Notes under the pieces: model-generated | What the model saw: only the letters and a program-made list of their open reading frames with translations | The model's database searches: none | What the model was told of the DNA's origin: nothing | Position numbers and translations under genes: made by a program | Source: an uncultured Ellagibacter sp. | GTDB taxonomy: Bacteria > Actinomycetota > Coriobacteriia > Coriobacteriales > Eggerthellaceae | Reading direction: 5' to 3' | NCBI RefSeq assembly: GCF_934636505.1 | Contig: NZ_CAKUAL010000063.1 | Location: forward strand, 1 to 11,151 | DNA length: 11,151 bases | In this document: piece after piece, positions 6,199-11,151 of the stretch | Numbering within the stretch: position 1 is the first letter of the stretch | Layout: each line of letters begins with the position of its first letter

Positions 6199-6696
6199 CT
6201 ATCCAATTATCTCGATAGCATTTTCTTCTGTTCCAATTTCGTGCATATTACACGCAGGGTCTCTTATTTTGCCATAGCCCCATGCAAAGCCATCCCCTTT
6301 CATGAGCTCATTATAGTAATGGCTTTCAATCGCATTGTCAGCGGGATTATCGAAAAAGTTGGTTACCACTGGCCCCCATTCCACTACTTTGGGGTCACCG
6401 AAAACATAAATGGTTACACCAGCCTGCGATACAATAGCCCCAGCCTTTACCGATCGATTGGTATTTTTAACCCACATCCAAGATTCGTATATGCTGAAAA
6501 GAGCACCGTATGATCTCCCATCGTATCCGTTTCTCCATCCATAATTAACAAGATCCGTTCCGTGCCAAAAGCCCCTTTCATGATACTGGCCAAACTTCTT
6601 TGCCGCATAGGCCGTCCCTGTAAATGCACCAGCTAAAAGAGCGATACAAACCAATACGCAAACCATAATTGCACTTCGACATCTCGAGCTGCTCAT
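6199..6696 (-). CDS. Small secreted aromatic-rich protein of unknown function (operon gene D)
   Basis: 165 residues with a Sec signal peptide: Arg-containing n-region, hydrophobic core MVCVLVCIALLAGAF, and a signal peptidase site after GTAYA (residue 31). The mature 134 residues are rich in Tyr, Trp, Phe, Gly and Asn and hold one cysteine (DPACNMHEIG). It shares a sparse motif order with gene A: GRS, ESW, W.K.TN, then about 40 residues later VVT...ADNAIES (A has VVN...AGDAIEN). I infer distant homology. No enzyme motif is visible. The ATG at 6696 follows AGGAGG about ten bases upstream; an internal ATG at residue 11 is possible but would lose the n-region. It lies 24 bases after gene C. A secreted antagonistic or surface protein is possible but unproven; the protein does not match lactococcin-972 features. 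Confidence 0.8.
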   Translation of the reverse strand: MSSSRCRSAIMVCVLVCIALLAGAFTGTAYAAKKFGQYHERGFWHGTDLVNYGWRNGYDGRSYGALFSIYESWMWVKNTNRSVKAGAIVSQAGVTIYVFGDPKVVEWGPVVTNFFDNPADNAIESHYYNELMKGDGFAWGYGKIRDPACNMHEIGTEENAIEIIG

Positions 6697-6720
6697 CGCC
6701 GCACTCCCTCCTTAACGAGT

Positions 6721-7449
6721 TTACATACGATCGACTTCGTATACGCCAACGACCGTCGATCCGTCGCTTGCATAAACGGGAACCTCAACACGGACGTCCT
6801 TTTGAGCCTCTTTGTAGATGGAGGCAAACAGCTGCTCGTTGATGGTGAAGTCTCCCGACAGGAGCAATTCGTCTGAATTGTCCTCGGCATCCATGGCCAT
6901 GGTTGCAATTTCGTTAGCCTTTGCCGACGAAATGACGCCCTCTTCTAAAGCTACGGCGATTCTCTGGGCTGCAACGCCCTGCATGGCATCTTTTGCTTTT
7001 AGCATACCGTTCGCCTGAACGAGAAGATTGCCCATTTCATAAGCCTCGTCGTAGGCGAGAACCTCAAAACCAAAACATTGATTGGCTGCGTTAGTCAACG
7101 CTTGCGCTTTTTTGTCAGCAAGCGAAGCAAGAACGGCCTCGATTTCATCCTGCTCAACTGCTCCTTCAAAGAAAGCATTCGTCATCTCATCGGGCGATAC
7201 ATATCCAATTTCGCCATTAGTGGCTTTCACGCGAACCATATCCGGCATAGCGATAATGCCCTCATCGCCTTCTACCGGCACACCGTAACTCTGGCCATCA
7301 GCTCCGATGAAATAATCCGAAGACTCATCAAACAACGCTTCACCGCTCGCAGTCAGACAGAAGGCGAAGGAAAGGCAAAGCGCCACCGCGACCGCCAAAG
7401 CAACTCCAATTGCAGCTCCGGGTTTTTTAAGCGCGCTATAACTTTTCAT
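6721..7449 (-). CDS. Membrane-anchored or secreted protein, paralogue of B (operon gene C)
   Basis: 242 residues. Lysines followed by a hydrophobic segment (about 11-35) form a signal peptide or N-in anchor; the rest is extracytoplasmic and acidic. Aligned blocks with gene B: GQSYGV (52-57), MPDMVRVKATNGEIGYV (68-84), a helical middle, and a C-terminal IYKEAQKDVR then VPVYASDGSTVVGVY (223-237). The ATNG..GY and PVY..DG.TV.G blocks resemble unnamed secreted proteins of other actinobacteria as I recall them; no function is known to me. I chose ATG 7449 (AAGGGG eight bases upstream) over GTG 7458, which sits directly on that purine run. It starts 29 bases after B and is followed by D. Confidence 0.82.
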   Translation of the reverse strand: MKSYSALKKPGAAIGVALAVAVALCLSFAFCLTASGEALFDESSDYFIGADGQSYGVPVEGDEGIIAMPDMVRVKATNGEIGYVSPDEMTNAFFEGAVEQDEIEAVLASLADKKAQALTNAANQCFGFEVLAYDEAYEMGNLLVQANGMLKAKDAMQGVAAQRIAVALEEGVISSAKANEIATMAMDAEDNSDELLLSGDFTINEQLFASIYKEAQKDVRVEVPVYASDGSTVVGVYEVDRM

Positions 7450-7478
7450 TCCCGACACCCCTTTTTCATTGACTAGAA

Positions 7479-8273
7479 CTAAAGTGAATCAATTACGATT
7501 TCCCCGATTACCGTTCTGCCGTCTTTCTCGTATACAGGGAGCGCAATACCCACTGCGTCCTTCGCTTTTTGATAGAAATACGCATACTCCATCGTGTTCA
7601 TATAGTTAGTTGTAAGCGCTTCCGACAGGCATGAGGGATCAATAATGGCGGCATTTGTTGATTTGTCAAACGACACGGCTTCAGCCACGTCGCTAATAAG
7701 TGACATCCTTTGAGATTGAACAACCTTTACCGCGTCCTCTGCGTTTCCACCATGGACTATCTCACCGCCCGACGCAGTTTTGTTGGCCAAAACCGAGGAG
7801 CGCACATCCCCTTCAAGGAGGGTGATCGCAGCTTCTGTTCCGCCAACAGAAGTGATTAAGCTCAATGCCTCTTTCGCTTCTTCAGAAGAAAGCAACTCGT
7901 AACCGTAATAAGCATTGGCAGTCTCCGCAAAAACCTTAGCAATAGTTTCAGCCCTATCGGGCATAATAGAATCGAGTTCTTCGGAAGAAAGCTCGAAATC
8001 TCTCTGCGTTATTGCCGAGTACTCTTCATAGTACATATACCCCCTTTTCCCATTCGTGGCTATGCATGATACGAGTTCGGGCATTTCCGTACCATTCATT
8101 TCAGCTTCAAGCATTGATCCATAGGTGACGCCCTCGCTGTTTACAGGCAAAGGCGCGTCGCCCTTTCCGGAGGCAAAGCCGATCGCATGAGATACGCCGA
8201 CCACAGCCAAAGCTGCAATCATTACTAACGCGAGCAGTCCGCTGAGTTTTGTTCGATTCGAAGCAGTAATCAT
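7479..8273 (-). CDS. Membrane-anchored or secreted protein, paralogue of C (operon gene B)
   Basis: 264 residues. The ATG at 8273 is chosen over longer frames because AGGAGG lies four bases upstream, immediately after the stop of gene A. Residues 11-33 form a hydrophobic segment (GLLALVMIAALAVVGVSHAIGF), an anchor or a signal peptide with possible cleavage near SHA. The extracytoplasmic part carries GVTYGS (48-53), MPELVSCIATNGKRGYM (64-80), a long helical region, and the C-terminal block LPVYEKDGRTVIGEIVI (245-261). The first, second and last blocks align with gene C, so the two arose by duplication. The alternating small-secreted/large-anchored order A-B-C-D suggests that B and C work with A and D respectively, for example as surface partners or protective proteins; inference only. 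Confidence 0.82.
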   Translation of the reverse strand: MITASNRTKLSGLLALVMIAALAVVGVSHAIGFASGKGDAPLPVNSEGVTYGSMLEAEMNGTEMPELVSCIATNGKRGYMYYEEYSAITQRDFELSSEELDSIMPDRAETIAKVFAETANAYYGYELLSSEEAKEALSLITSVGGTEAAITLLEGDVRSSVLANKTASGGEIVHGGNAEDAVKVVQSQRMSLISDVAEAVSFDKSTNAAIIDPSCLSEALTTNYMNTMEYAYFYQKAKDAVGIALPVYEKDGRTVIGEIVIDSL

Positions 8274-8283
8274 TACGCCTCCT

Positions 8284-8763
8284 CTAGCTATAATTCCAGT
8301 CTTCTGCGCCAACAGTTTCAAAATAGCCATCGTCGTACCCGATGGAGCCGTGATAAAGTGCATGCGTCGAATACGTAGCGCAGTAGTAATAATCCGCGCT
8401 CCAAGCGCTCGCCAGGATTTTGTTCTCTATAGCATCACCGGCTGAATGCGCAGTTGTCGTATTCACCACAACTTGATCTTTGTAGAAATCAAGATTTCTA
8501 TAAGCTTTTGTTCGATTCCTTAACCAATTCTGTGGAGCAGTTGTATTCGTGATTTTCGTCCATGTACGCCAATCCTCGGTAATCCACGATTCTCCCGGAT
8601 TCTGATACTCGTACGCGGCCGACCTGCCACGCCAAACCTTGCCGTAATATTCTTTGTCAACAGACTGCCCCATGCCGGCAAGAGCAACTGCTGGAACAAG
8701 ACAAACCAAGAGCATAGCCAGAAGACAAATCCAGATACTTTTTTTCTTCACGCCTCTTTTCAT
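8284..8763 (-). CDS. Small secreted aromatic-rich protein of unknown function (operon gene A)
   Basis: 159 residues. The ATG at 8763 has AAGGGAA about six bases upstream and gives a classical Sec signal: MKRGVKKKSIW, a hydrophobic core, and cleavage after AVALA (residue 29). A GTG start at 8802 would add 13 residues without a ribosome binding site. The mature 130 residues are unusually rich in Tyr, Trp, Asn and Thr with a single Cys (YYYCATYS), and end near EDWNYS. It shares with D the ordered motifs GRS, ESW, W.K.TN and AGDAIEN. It is first in the operon, about 50 nt downstream of the ECF-type promoter, so it is probably the most strongly expressed product. The function is unknown. The local sequence is the most AT-rich coding part of the window. 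Confidence 0.82.
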   Translation of the reverse strand: MKRGVKKKSIWICLLAMLLVCLVPAVALAGMGQSVDKEYYGKVWRGRSAAYEYQNPGESWITEDWRTWTKITNTTAPQNWLRNRTKAYRNLDFYKDQVVVNTTTAHSAGDAIENKILASAWSADYYYCATYSTHALYHGSIGYDDGYFETVGAEDWNYS

Positions 8764-8820
8764 TGACTTTCCCTTTCTTTTGAACGACGATGAGCGCATC
8801 ACGTTGACCGCTCTGTTAGC

Positions 8821-8849
8821 TATACGCTTTCAAGGCGTGAATTGTTCCC
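8821..8849 (-). promoter_or_regulatory. Probable ECF-sigma-dependent promoter of the A-E operon
   Basis: On the minus strand GGGAAC (8844-8849) is separated by exactly 17 bp from CGTATA (8821-8826). This matches the general ECF pattern of a GGAAC-type -35 and CGT-type -10, and is close to Bacillus SigW (TGAAAC, N16-17, CGTA). Initiation near 8814 gives a leader of about 50 nt to gene A. The sigma factor encoded divergently next to it is the obvious candidate to use it. Confidence 0.65.
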
Positions 8850-8912
8850 ATAGTTAGATTATTTTTTGTTTTTCCGAAAGGAAGCTATCTGAAAGACAGA
8901 TACGTTGACATA

Positions 8913-9389
8913 GTGACGCACGCGGCGACTACCTATGGCAGCACTGTCTTCCGCTTCGCTTTCACGCTCCTTCGCTCCTTCCATCAAGCGGAAGACGTTT
9001 ATCAAGAAACCTTCCTGGCGCTTCACTCCTCGCAGCAGACTTTCGAGAGCGACGAACATCTTAAAGCCTGGCTTTTGAAGGTTGCTGGCAACCGTTGTCG
9101 CACGCTTTATCGAGAAAAGCAGCGACATCGAGAAGATTTGCTCGATCCAGCTGACTTCGCATCCATGCCCATCGCGGGCGGGGAGACGTCCAGCTCGGAG
9201 GCACCCAACGTTAGCGGTGTCTGGGATATTGTGGATACTCTGAACAACGACCAGCGCGAGGCGATTTATCTGTTTTACGTCGAGGGGTATTCAACGGAAG
9301 AAATCGCGAAAATCGTAGGCGTGTCGAATGCAACCATTCGAACACGCCTCCACCGGGCAAGAGCCAAAATCAAACAGCACCTGAAATGA
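8913..9389 (+). CDS. ECF-type sigma-70 family RNA polymerase sigma factor
   Basis: 158 residues from GTG 8913. Region 2: YGSTVFRFAFTLLRSFHQAEDVYQETFLAL (about 8-37) and HLKAWLLKVAGNRCR (49-63). Region 4: LNNDQREAIYLFYVEGYSTEEIAKIVGVSNATIRTRLHRARAKIKQHLK (110-158) with its helix-turn-helix. There is no region 1 or 3, as in ECF sigmas. The true start is probably upstream: the open frame continues as LKDRYVDIV before T2, which fits the usual helix ahead of region 2, and CTG 8889 has AAAGGAAG at good spacing, whereas GTG 8913 has none. It is followed 12 bases later by the membrane protein, with the stop and next ribosome binding site overlapping (TGAGGAGG). Divergent from operon A-E, which it probably transcribes. 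Confidence 0.93.
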   Translation: MTHAATTYGSTVFRFAFTLLRSFHQAEDVYQETFLALHSSQQTFESDEHLKAWLLKVAGNRCRTLYREKQRHREDLLDPADFASMPIAGGETSSSEAPNVSGVWDIVDTLNNDQREAIYLFYVEGYSTEEIAKIVGVSNATIRTRLHRARAKIKQHLK

Positions 9390-9401
9390 GGAGGTGTCCG
9401 C

Positions 9402-10217
9402 ATGACAAGAAGAGAAGACGATTCTTTCAATGCTTTCATCGAGCAATTCAAGCAAACGTCGCTCTCCATCGAGCCACACGCTGACCTGCAAGAAAGAACG
9501 CTGGCAATGATAGCGACGAAGCCTTCGAGCCAATCAGAGGAAGCAGGGCACCACCCAACGCTCCCGAAGCGCAACAATCACCCGAGGCGAATGGGCTTTG
9601 TGCTTGCCAGCGCAGCTGCTGCATGCCTCATCGTGGCTACCCTATTTGTTGCAAAACCATGGAGCTATGCTCCCGTCGAGTACCATCCCACAGGCGTAAC
9701 CAGCGCTTTCGCGGAAACTATGCCTGTAAAGATCTCCGGAATGAACGCTGATGGCGAACAAGCGAGTAATCTCGTCCTTCCCGCAGGAGAGGGAAAAATT
9801 GCCCTCCAGTTTTTCGCATCCTTCAGCCTTTCCGCCCCCAGCAAAGGGACCTGCTCCATGAGCATTGAAGGCGAGTATGTCGAGATAAACCGCGAAACGC
9901 TCCACGACGGCCCACTTTCGGAAAACGAGATCGAAGCATTTAACGAGTCTTGGGGCGAAAGCGCGCCCTTAGACGCAACGAACGAGAATACCGTGGCAAT
10001 CCGCATCTTCGTTGACGTAGACGAAGATGCGCGCCAACGTTACTTTTCGGGGAATATGAGCGCAGAGGAAAAGCAGTCTTTTTCCGAATGCGCGCAAACT
10101 AAAGCACTAGCCCAGCTGAAGGAAACTACCGTCTCTTTTGATGATGGCACTGGAAAGATATCGCACTATCGATTTGAGGGCACGTTTGAGGATTTAAGGC
10201 TCTCGACAATAGACTAG
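9402..10217 (+). CDS. Single-pass membrane protein, probable anti-sigma factor
   Basis: 271 residues: a cytoplasmic N-terminal part (1-63) with amphipathic helices (FNAFIEQFKQTS, LQERTLAMIA), one membrane segment (about 64-85, GFVLASAAAACLIVATLFVA), and a 185-residue extracytoplasmic domain. The positive residues RR/KR before the segment predict N-in, C-out. Position directly behind an ECF sigma gene with an AGGAGG seven bases before the ATG, and this topology, point to a membrane anti-sigma factor that holds the sigma until the outer domain senses a signal. The zinc-binding HxxxCxxC of the ZAS class is absent, so it would belong to another class. The outer domain contains strands around SMSIEGEYVEINRET and VAIRIFVDVDEDARQ and is not one I recognise. 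It could alternatively be a sigma-controlled sensor. Confidence 0.78.
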   Translation: MTRREDDSFNAFIEQFKQTSLSIEPHADLQERTLAMIATKPSSQSEEAGHHPTLPKRNNHPRRMGFVLASAAAACLIVATLFVAKPWSYAPVEYHPTGVTSAFAETMPVKISGMNADGEQASNLVLPAGEGKIALQFFASFSLSAPSKGTCSMSIEGEYVEINRETLHDGPLSENEIEAFNESWGESAPLDATNENTVAIRIFVDVDEDARQRYFSGNMSAEEKQSFSECAQTKALAQLKETTVSFDDGTGKISHYRFEGTFEDLRLSTID

Positions 10218-10234
10218 AAAGCATTGAAGAAGAC

Positions 10235-10262
10235 CCGGAGCACCCCCCTTGCTGCACTCCGG
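10235..10262 (+). terminator. Weak hairpin after the sigma/anti-sigma pair
   Basis: CCGGAG (10235-10240) can pair with CTCCGG (10257-10262) around a 16-base loop, 17 bases after the stop codon. The downstream sequence is pyrimidine-rich (TTTCCCTCTTTT) but lacks a tight uridine run, so this is only a possible terminator. Confidence 0.3.
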
Positions 10263-10282
10263 CGCCTTCCAGCATTTCCCTC

Positions 10283-10311
10283 TTTTCAGTTGGCGCGTTT
10301 TGCCTTATCAT
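10283..10311 (+). promoter_or_regulatory. Probable promoter of tRNA-Thr
   Basis: TTTTCA (10283-10288) and TATCAT (10306-10311, 5 of 6 consensus) are 17 bp apart, and initiation near 10318 would precede the mature tRNA by about 15 nt. Confidence 0.5.
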
Positions 10312-10332
10312 GTTTGCTTGCGCAAATCACAT

Positions 10333-10407
10333 GCCGGCGTGGCTCAACGGTAGAGCAACTGATTTGTAATCAGTAGGTTGCGGGTTCGATTCCTGCCGCC
10401 GGCACCA
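10333..10407 (+). tRNA. tRNA-Thr (anticodon TGT)
   Basis: 75 nt with encoded CCA. The acceptor stem GCCGGCG pairs fully with CGCCGGC; the D arm is GCTC-loop-GAGC; the anticodon stem ACTGA/TCAGT encloses the loop TTTGTAA with anticodon TGT, reading ACA threonine codons; the T arm carries TTCGATT with a five-pair stem containing one G-U. Discriminator A then CCA at 10405-10407. It is followed ten bases later by a strong terminator. Confidence 0.97.
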
Positions 10408-10416
10408 CGCAAAAGC

Positions 10417-10461
10417 AATCCCCCATCTGGCGGTGCATCCTTTCCAGATGGGGGATTTTTT
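10417..10461 (+). terminator. Rho-independent terminator after tRNA-Thr
   Basis: A perfect 14-bp stem, AATCCCCCATCTGG (10417-10430) with 10444-10457, encloses a 13-base loop and ends in six thymidines (10456-10461). It terminates the tRNA transcript. Read from the minus strand the stem is followed by ATTGCTTTTG, so it may also help end the convergent UspA transcript. Confidence 0.93.
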
Positions 10462-10467
10462 CGCTCG

Positions 10468-10929
10468 CTAATCTTTCACCACGAGAACGGGAACCTTCGC
10501 CTCTTTCAGCACGAAGCTCGATACGCTGCCCAGGATGCCGCGCAAACCGCCGAGGCCGCGCGATCCCATGATGATGAGGTCGATGTTGTGCGCCGCCGCA
10601 TACGCGACAATTTGCACGCCGATCGTCGTCTCGATCTGCACCTCAACGTGGATCTCGTTCATAAGCCCGCGCGTCGCGAGACGAACGTCGCGCTCGAGCT
10701 TTCTTTGAGCCTCGTTTTGGGCATCCTCGAAAGCCTCTCTCATACCAACGGGAACCGCCGCGCCATACGAAGAATCGAGCCGCTCGATCACCTGATGCTC
10801 GATATCCGAAATCTGCAGCACGTGAAGCGCGCAGCCCGGATCCTCTTTCGCGTAGCGGGCCGCTTCCTCGAGCGCCGCATCGGCTGACACCGAGCCATCG
10901 TAGGGAACTAAGATATTGTCATAGAGCAT
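10468..10929 (-). CDS. Universal stress protein (UspA family)
   Basis: 153 residues, the usual length for a single-domain Usp. The ATG at 10929 has AAGGGG five bases upstream and yields the family N-terminus MLYDNILVPYDGSVSADAALEEA; a longer frame from 11058 lacks a ribosome binding site. Landmarks: VPYDGS with the nucleotide-contacting Asp (8-13), a central helix with YAAAHNIDLIIMGSRGLGG, and the C-terminal strand VPVLVVK. The ATP-binding loop GSRGLGGLRGILGS has eight residues between the second and third glycine by my count, where the textbook G-2x-G-9x-G(S/T) has nine, so nucleotide binding is likely but not certain. A cytoplasmic stress-induced protein, role unspecific. It converges on tRNA-Thr. 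Confidence 0.93.
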   Translation of the reverse strand: MLYDNILVPYDGSVSADAALEEAARYAKEDPGCALHVLQISDIEHQVIERLDSSYGAAVPVGMREAFEDAQNEAQRKLERDVRLATRGLMNEIHVEVQIETTIGVQIVAYAAAHNIDLIIMGSRGLGGLRGILGSVSSFVLKEAKVPVLVVKD

Positions 10930-11002
10930 GGCTGCCCCTTCCCCATCGTGCGTGTAAAACGCAATCCAGAAGACGGCGATGCAGCGATCGCCTTGTGAGC
11001 TA

Positions 11003-11031
11003 ATGATAGCGCGCTTATCTATCTGCGAACA
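11003..11031 (-). promoter_or_regulatory. Possible promoter of the uspA-type gene
   Basis: TATCAT on the minus strand (11003-11008) is a good -10 about 75 bp before the start codon, but the -35 at 17 bp (TGTTCG, 11026-11031) is poor. The rest of 10930-11115 shows no gene that I can support. Confidence 0.3.
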
Positions 11032-11115
11032 GGGATTATGGCGAATTATCTCCTTCATCGGGAAAGAAAGGCGCAGGGTTGATTTGTAAGTTCATCCGAA
11101 CACTTAGGTTTCGTT

Positions 11116-11151
11116 CTCGAACTCAGCCGGACATGTCCGGCTGAGTTCGAG
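11116..11151. repeat. Perfect 36-bp palindrome at the window edge
   Basis: The bases from CTCGAACTCAGCCGGACA to the window end are an exact self-complementary sequence of two 18-base halves with no spacer, centred on ACATGT (11131-11136). It may extend past the edge, since the left flank continues TTCGTT. No thymidine run follows on the readable (minus) side. It could be a termination hairpin for an unseen neighbour, a protein-binding site or part of a repeat. Confidence 0.8.

Noticed and set aside
7449..7470. Mini-ORF MKKGCRE whose stop overlaps the gene C start codon (ATGA)
   Set aside because: Seven codons with no clear ribosome binding site of its own; the ATGA overlap can arise by chance next to the purine-rich gene C site.
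6199..8763. A and D as lactococcin-972-type bacteriocins
   Set aside because: Secretion and aromatic richness fit, but I see neither the family's sequence pattern nor its usual ABC transporter partner genes.
8895..8912. TTGACA on the plus strand near 8905 as a promoter for the sigma gene
   Set aside because: It lies immediately before the GTG start, so transcription would begin inside the coding region, and no -10 follows at suitable spacing.
10399..10409. tRNA-Thr as a proven attachment site
   Set aside because: No integrase, no tRNA 5' fragment at the other end, and the intact tRNA lies on the wrong side for standard integration; kept only as a possible boundary.

Overview
The window reads as a high-GC Gram-positive chromosome, most likely an Eggerthellaceae-type member of the Coriobacteriia. 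That is an inference from codon usage, frequent GTG starts, strong purine-rich ribosome binding sites and gene style; no 16S or other marker lies in the window. Sampled 60-base lines give about 58-62 % GC in the MATE and pyrE genes, but about 47-48 % in the 5.5-9 kb cassette.

Layout. (1) 1-563, minus strand: the N-terminal part of a NYN/LabA-type nuclease, running off the window. (2) 813-2942, minus: a two-gene MarR regulator plus MATE efflux unit, arranged like mepR-mepA. Its weak promoter is buried in a perfect 17-bp inverted repeat, the probable autoregulatory operator. (3) 2943-3477: no gene; an AT-rich element of about 172 bp with 22-bp terminal inverted repeats and two internal stems, followed abruptly by a very GC-rich repetitive tract. 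(4) 3478-4623, minus: a cysteine-desulfurase-like aminotransferase, divergent from pyrE (4753-5433, plus). (5) 5533-8763, minus: a tight operon of five envelope-directed proteins of unknown function (called A to E here, in transcription order). A and D are small secreted aromatic-rich proteins, B and C are paralogous membrane-anchored or secreted proteins, and E is a lipoprotein. (6) 8913-10217, plus, divergent from the operon: an ECF sigma factor and a single-pass membrane protein, probably its anti-sigma factor. (7) 10333-10407: tRNA-Thr(TGT) with a strong terminator. (8) 10468-10929, minus: a UspA-type stress protein. (9) A perfect 36-bp palindrome at the right edge.

The most interesting part is 5.5-10.2 kb. 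A promoter with ECF character (GGGAAC, 17 nt, CGTATA; close to the Bacillus SigW pattern) lies directly upstream of gene A. This makes a self-contained module plausible: an envelope signal is sensed by the membrane anti-sigma, the ECF sigma is released, and secreted proteins A-E are expressed. The cassette is low in GC, contains two internal duplications (A/D and B/C), and is bounded on the left by an 11-bp copy of the tRNA-Thr 3' end. It therefore looks like an acquired accessory system. Its activity cannot be read from the sequence.
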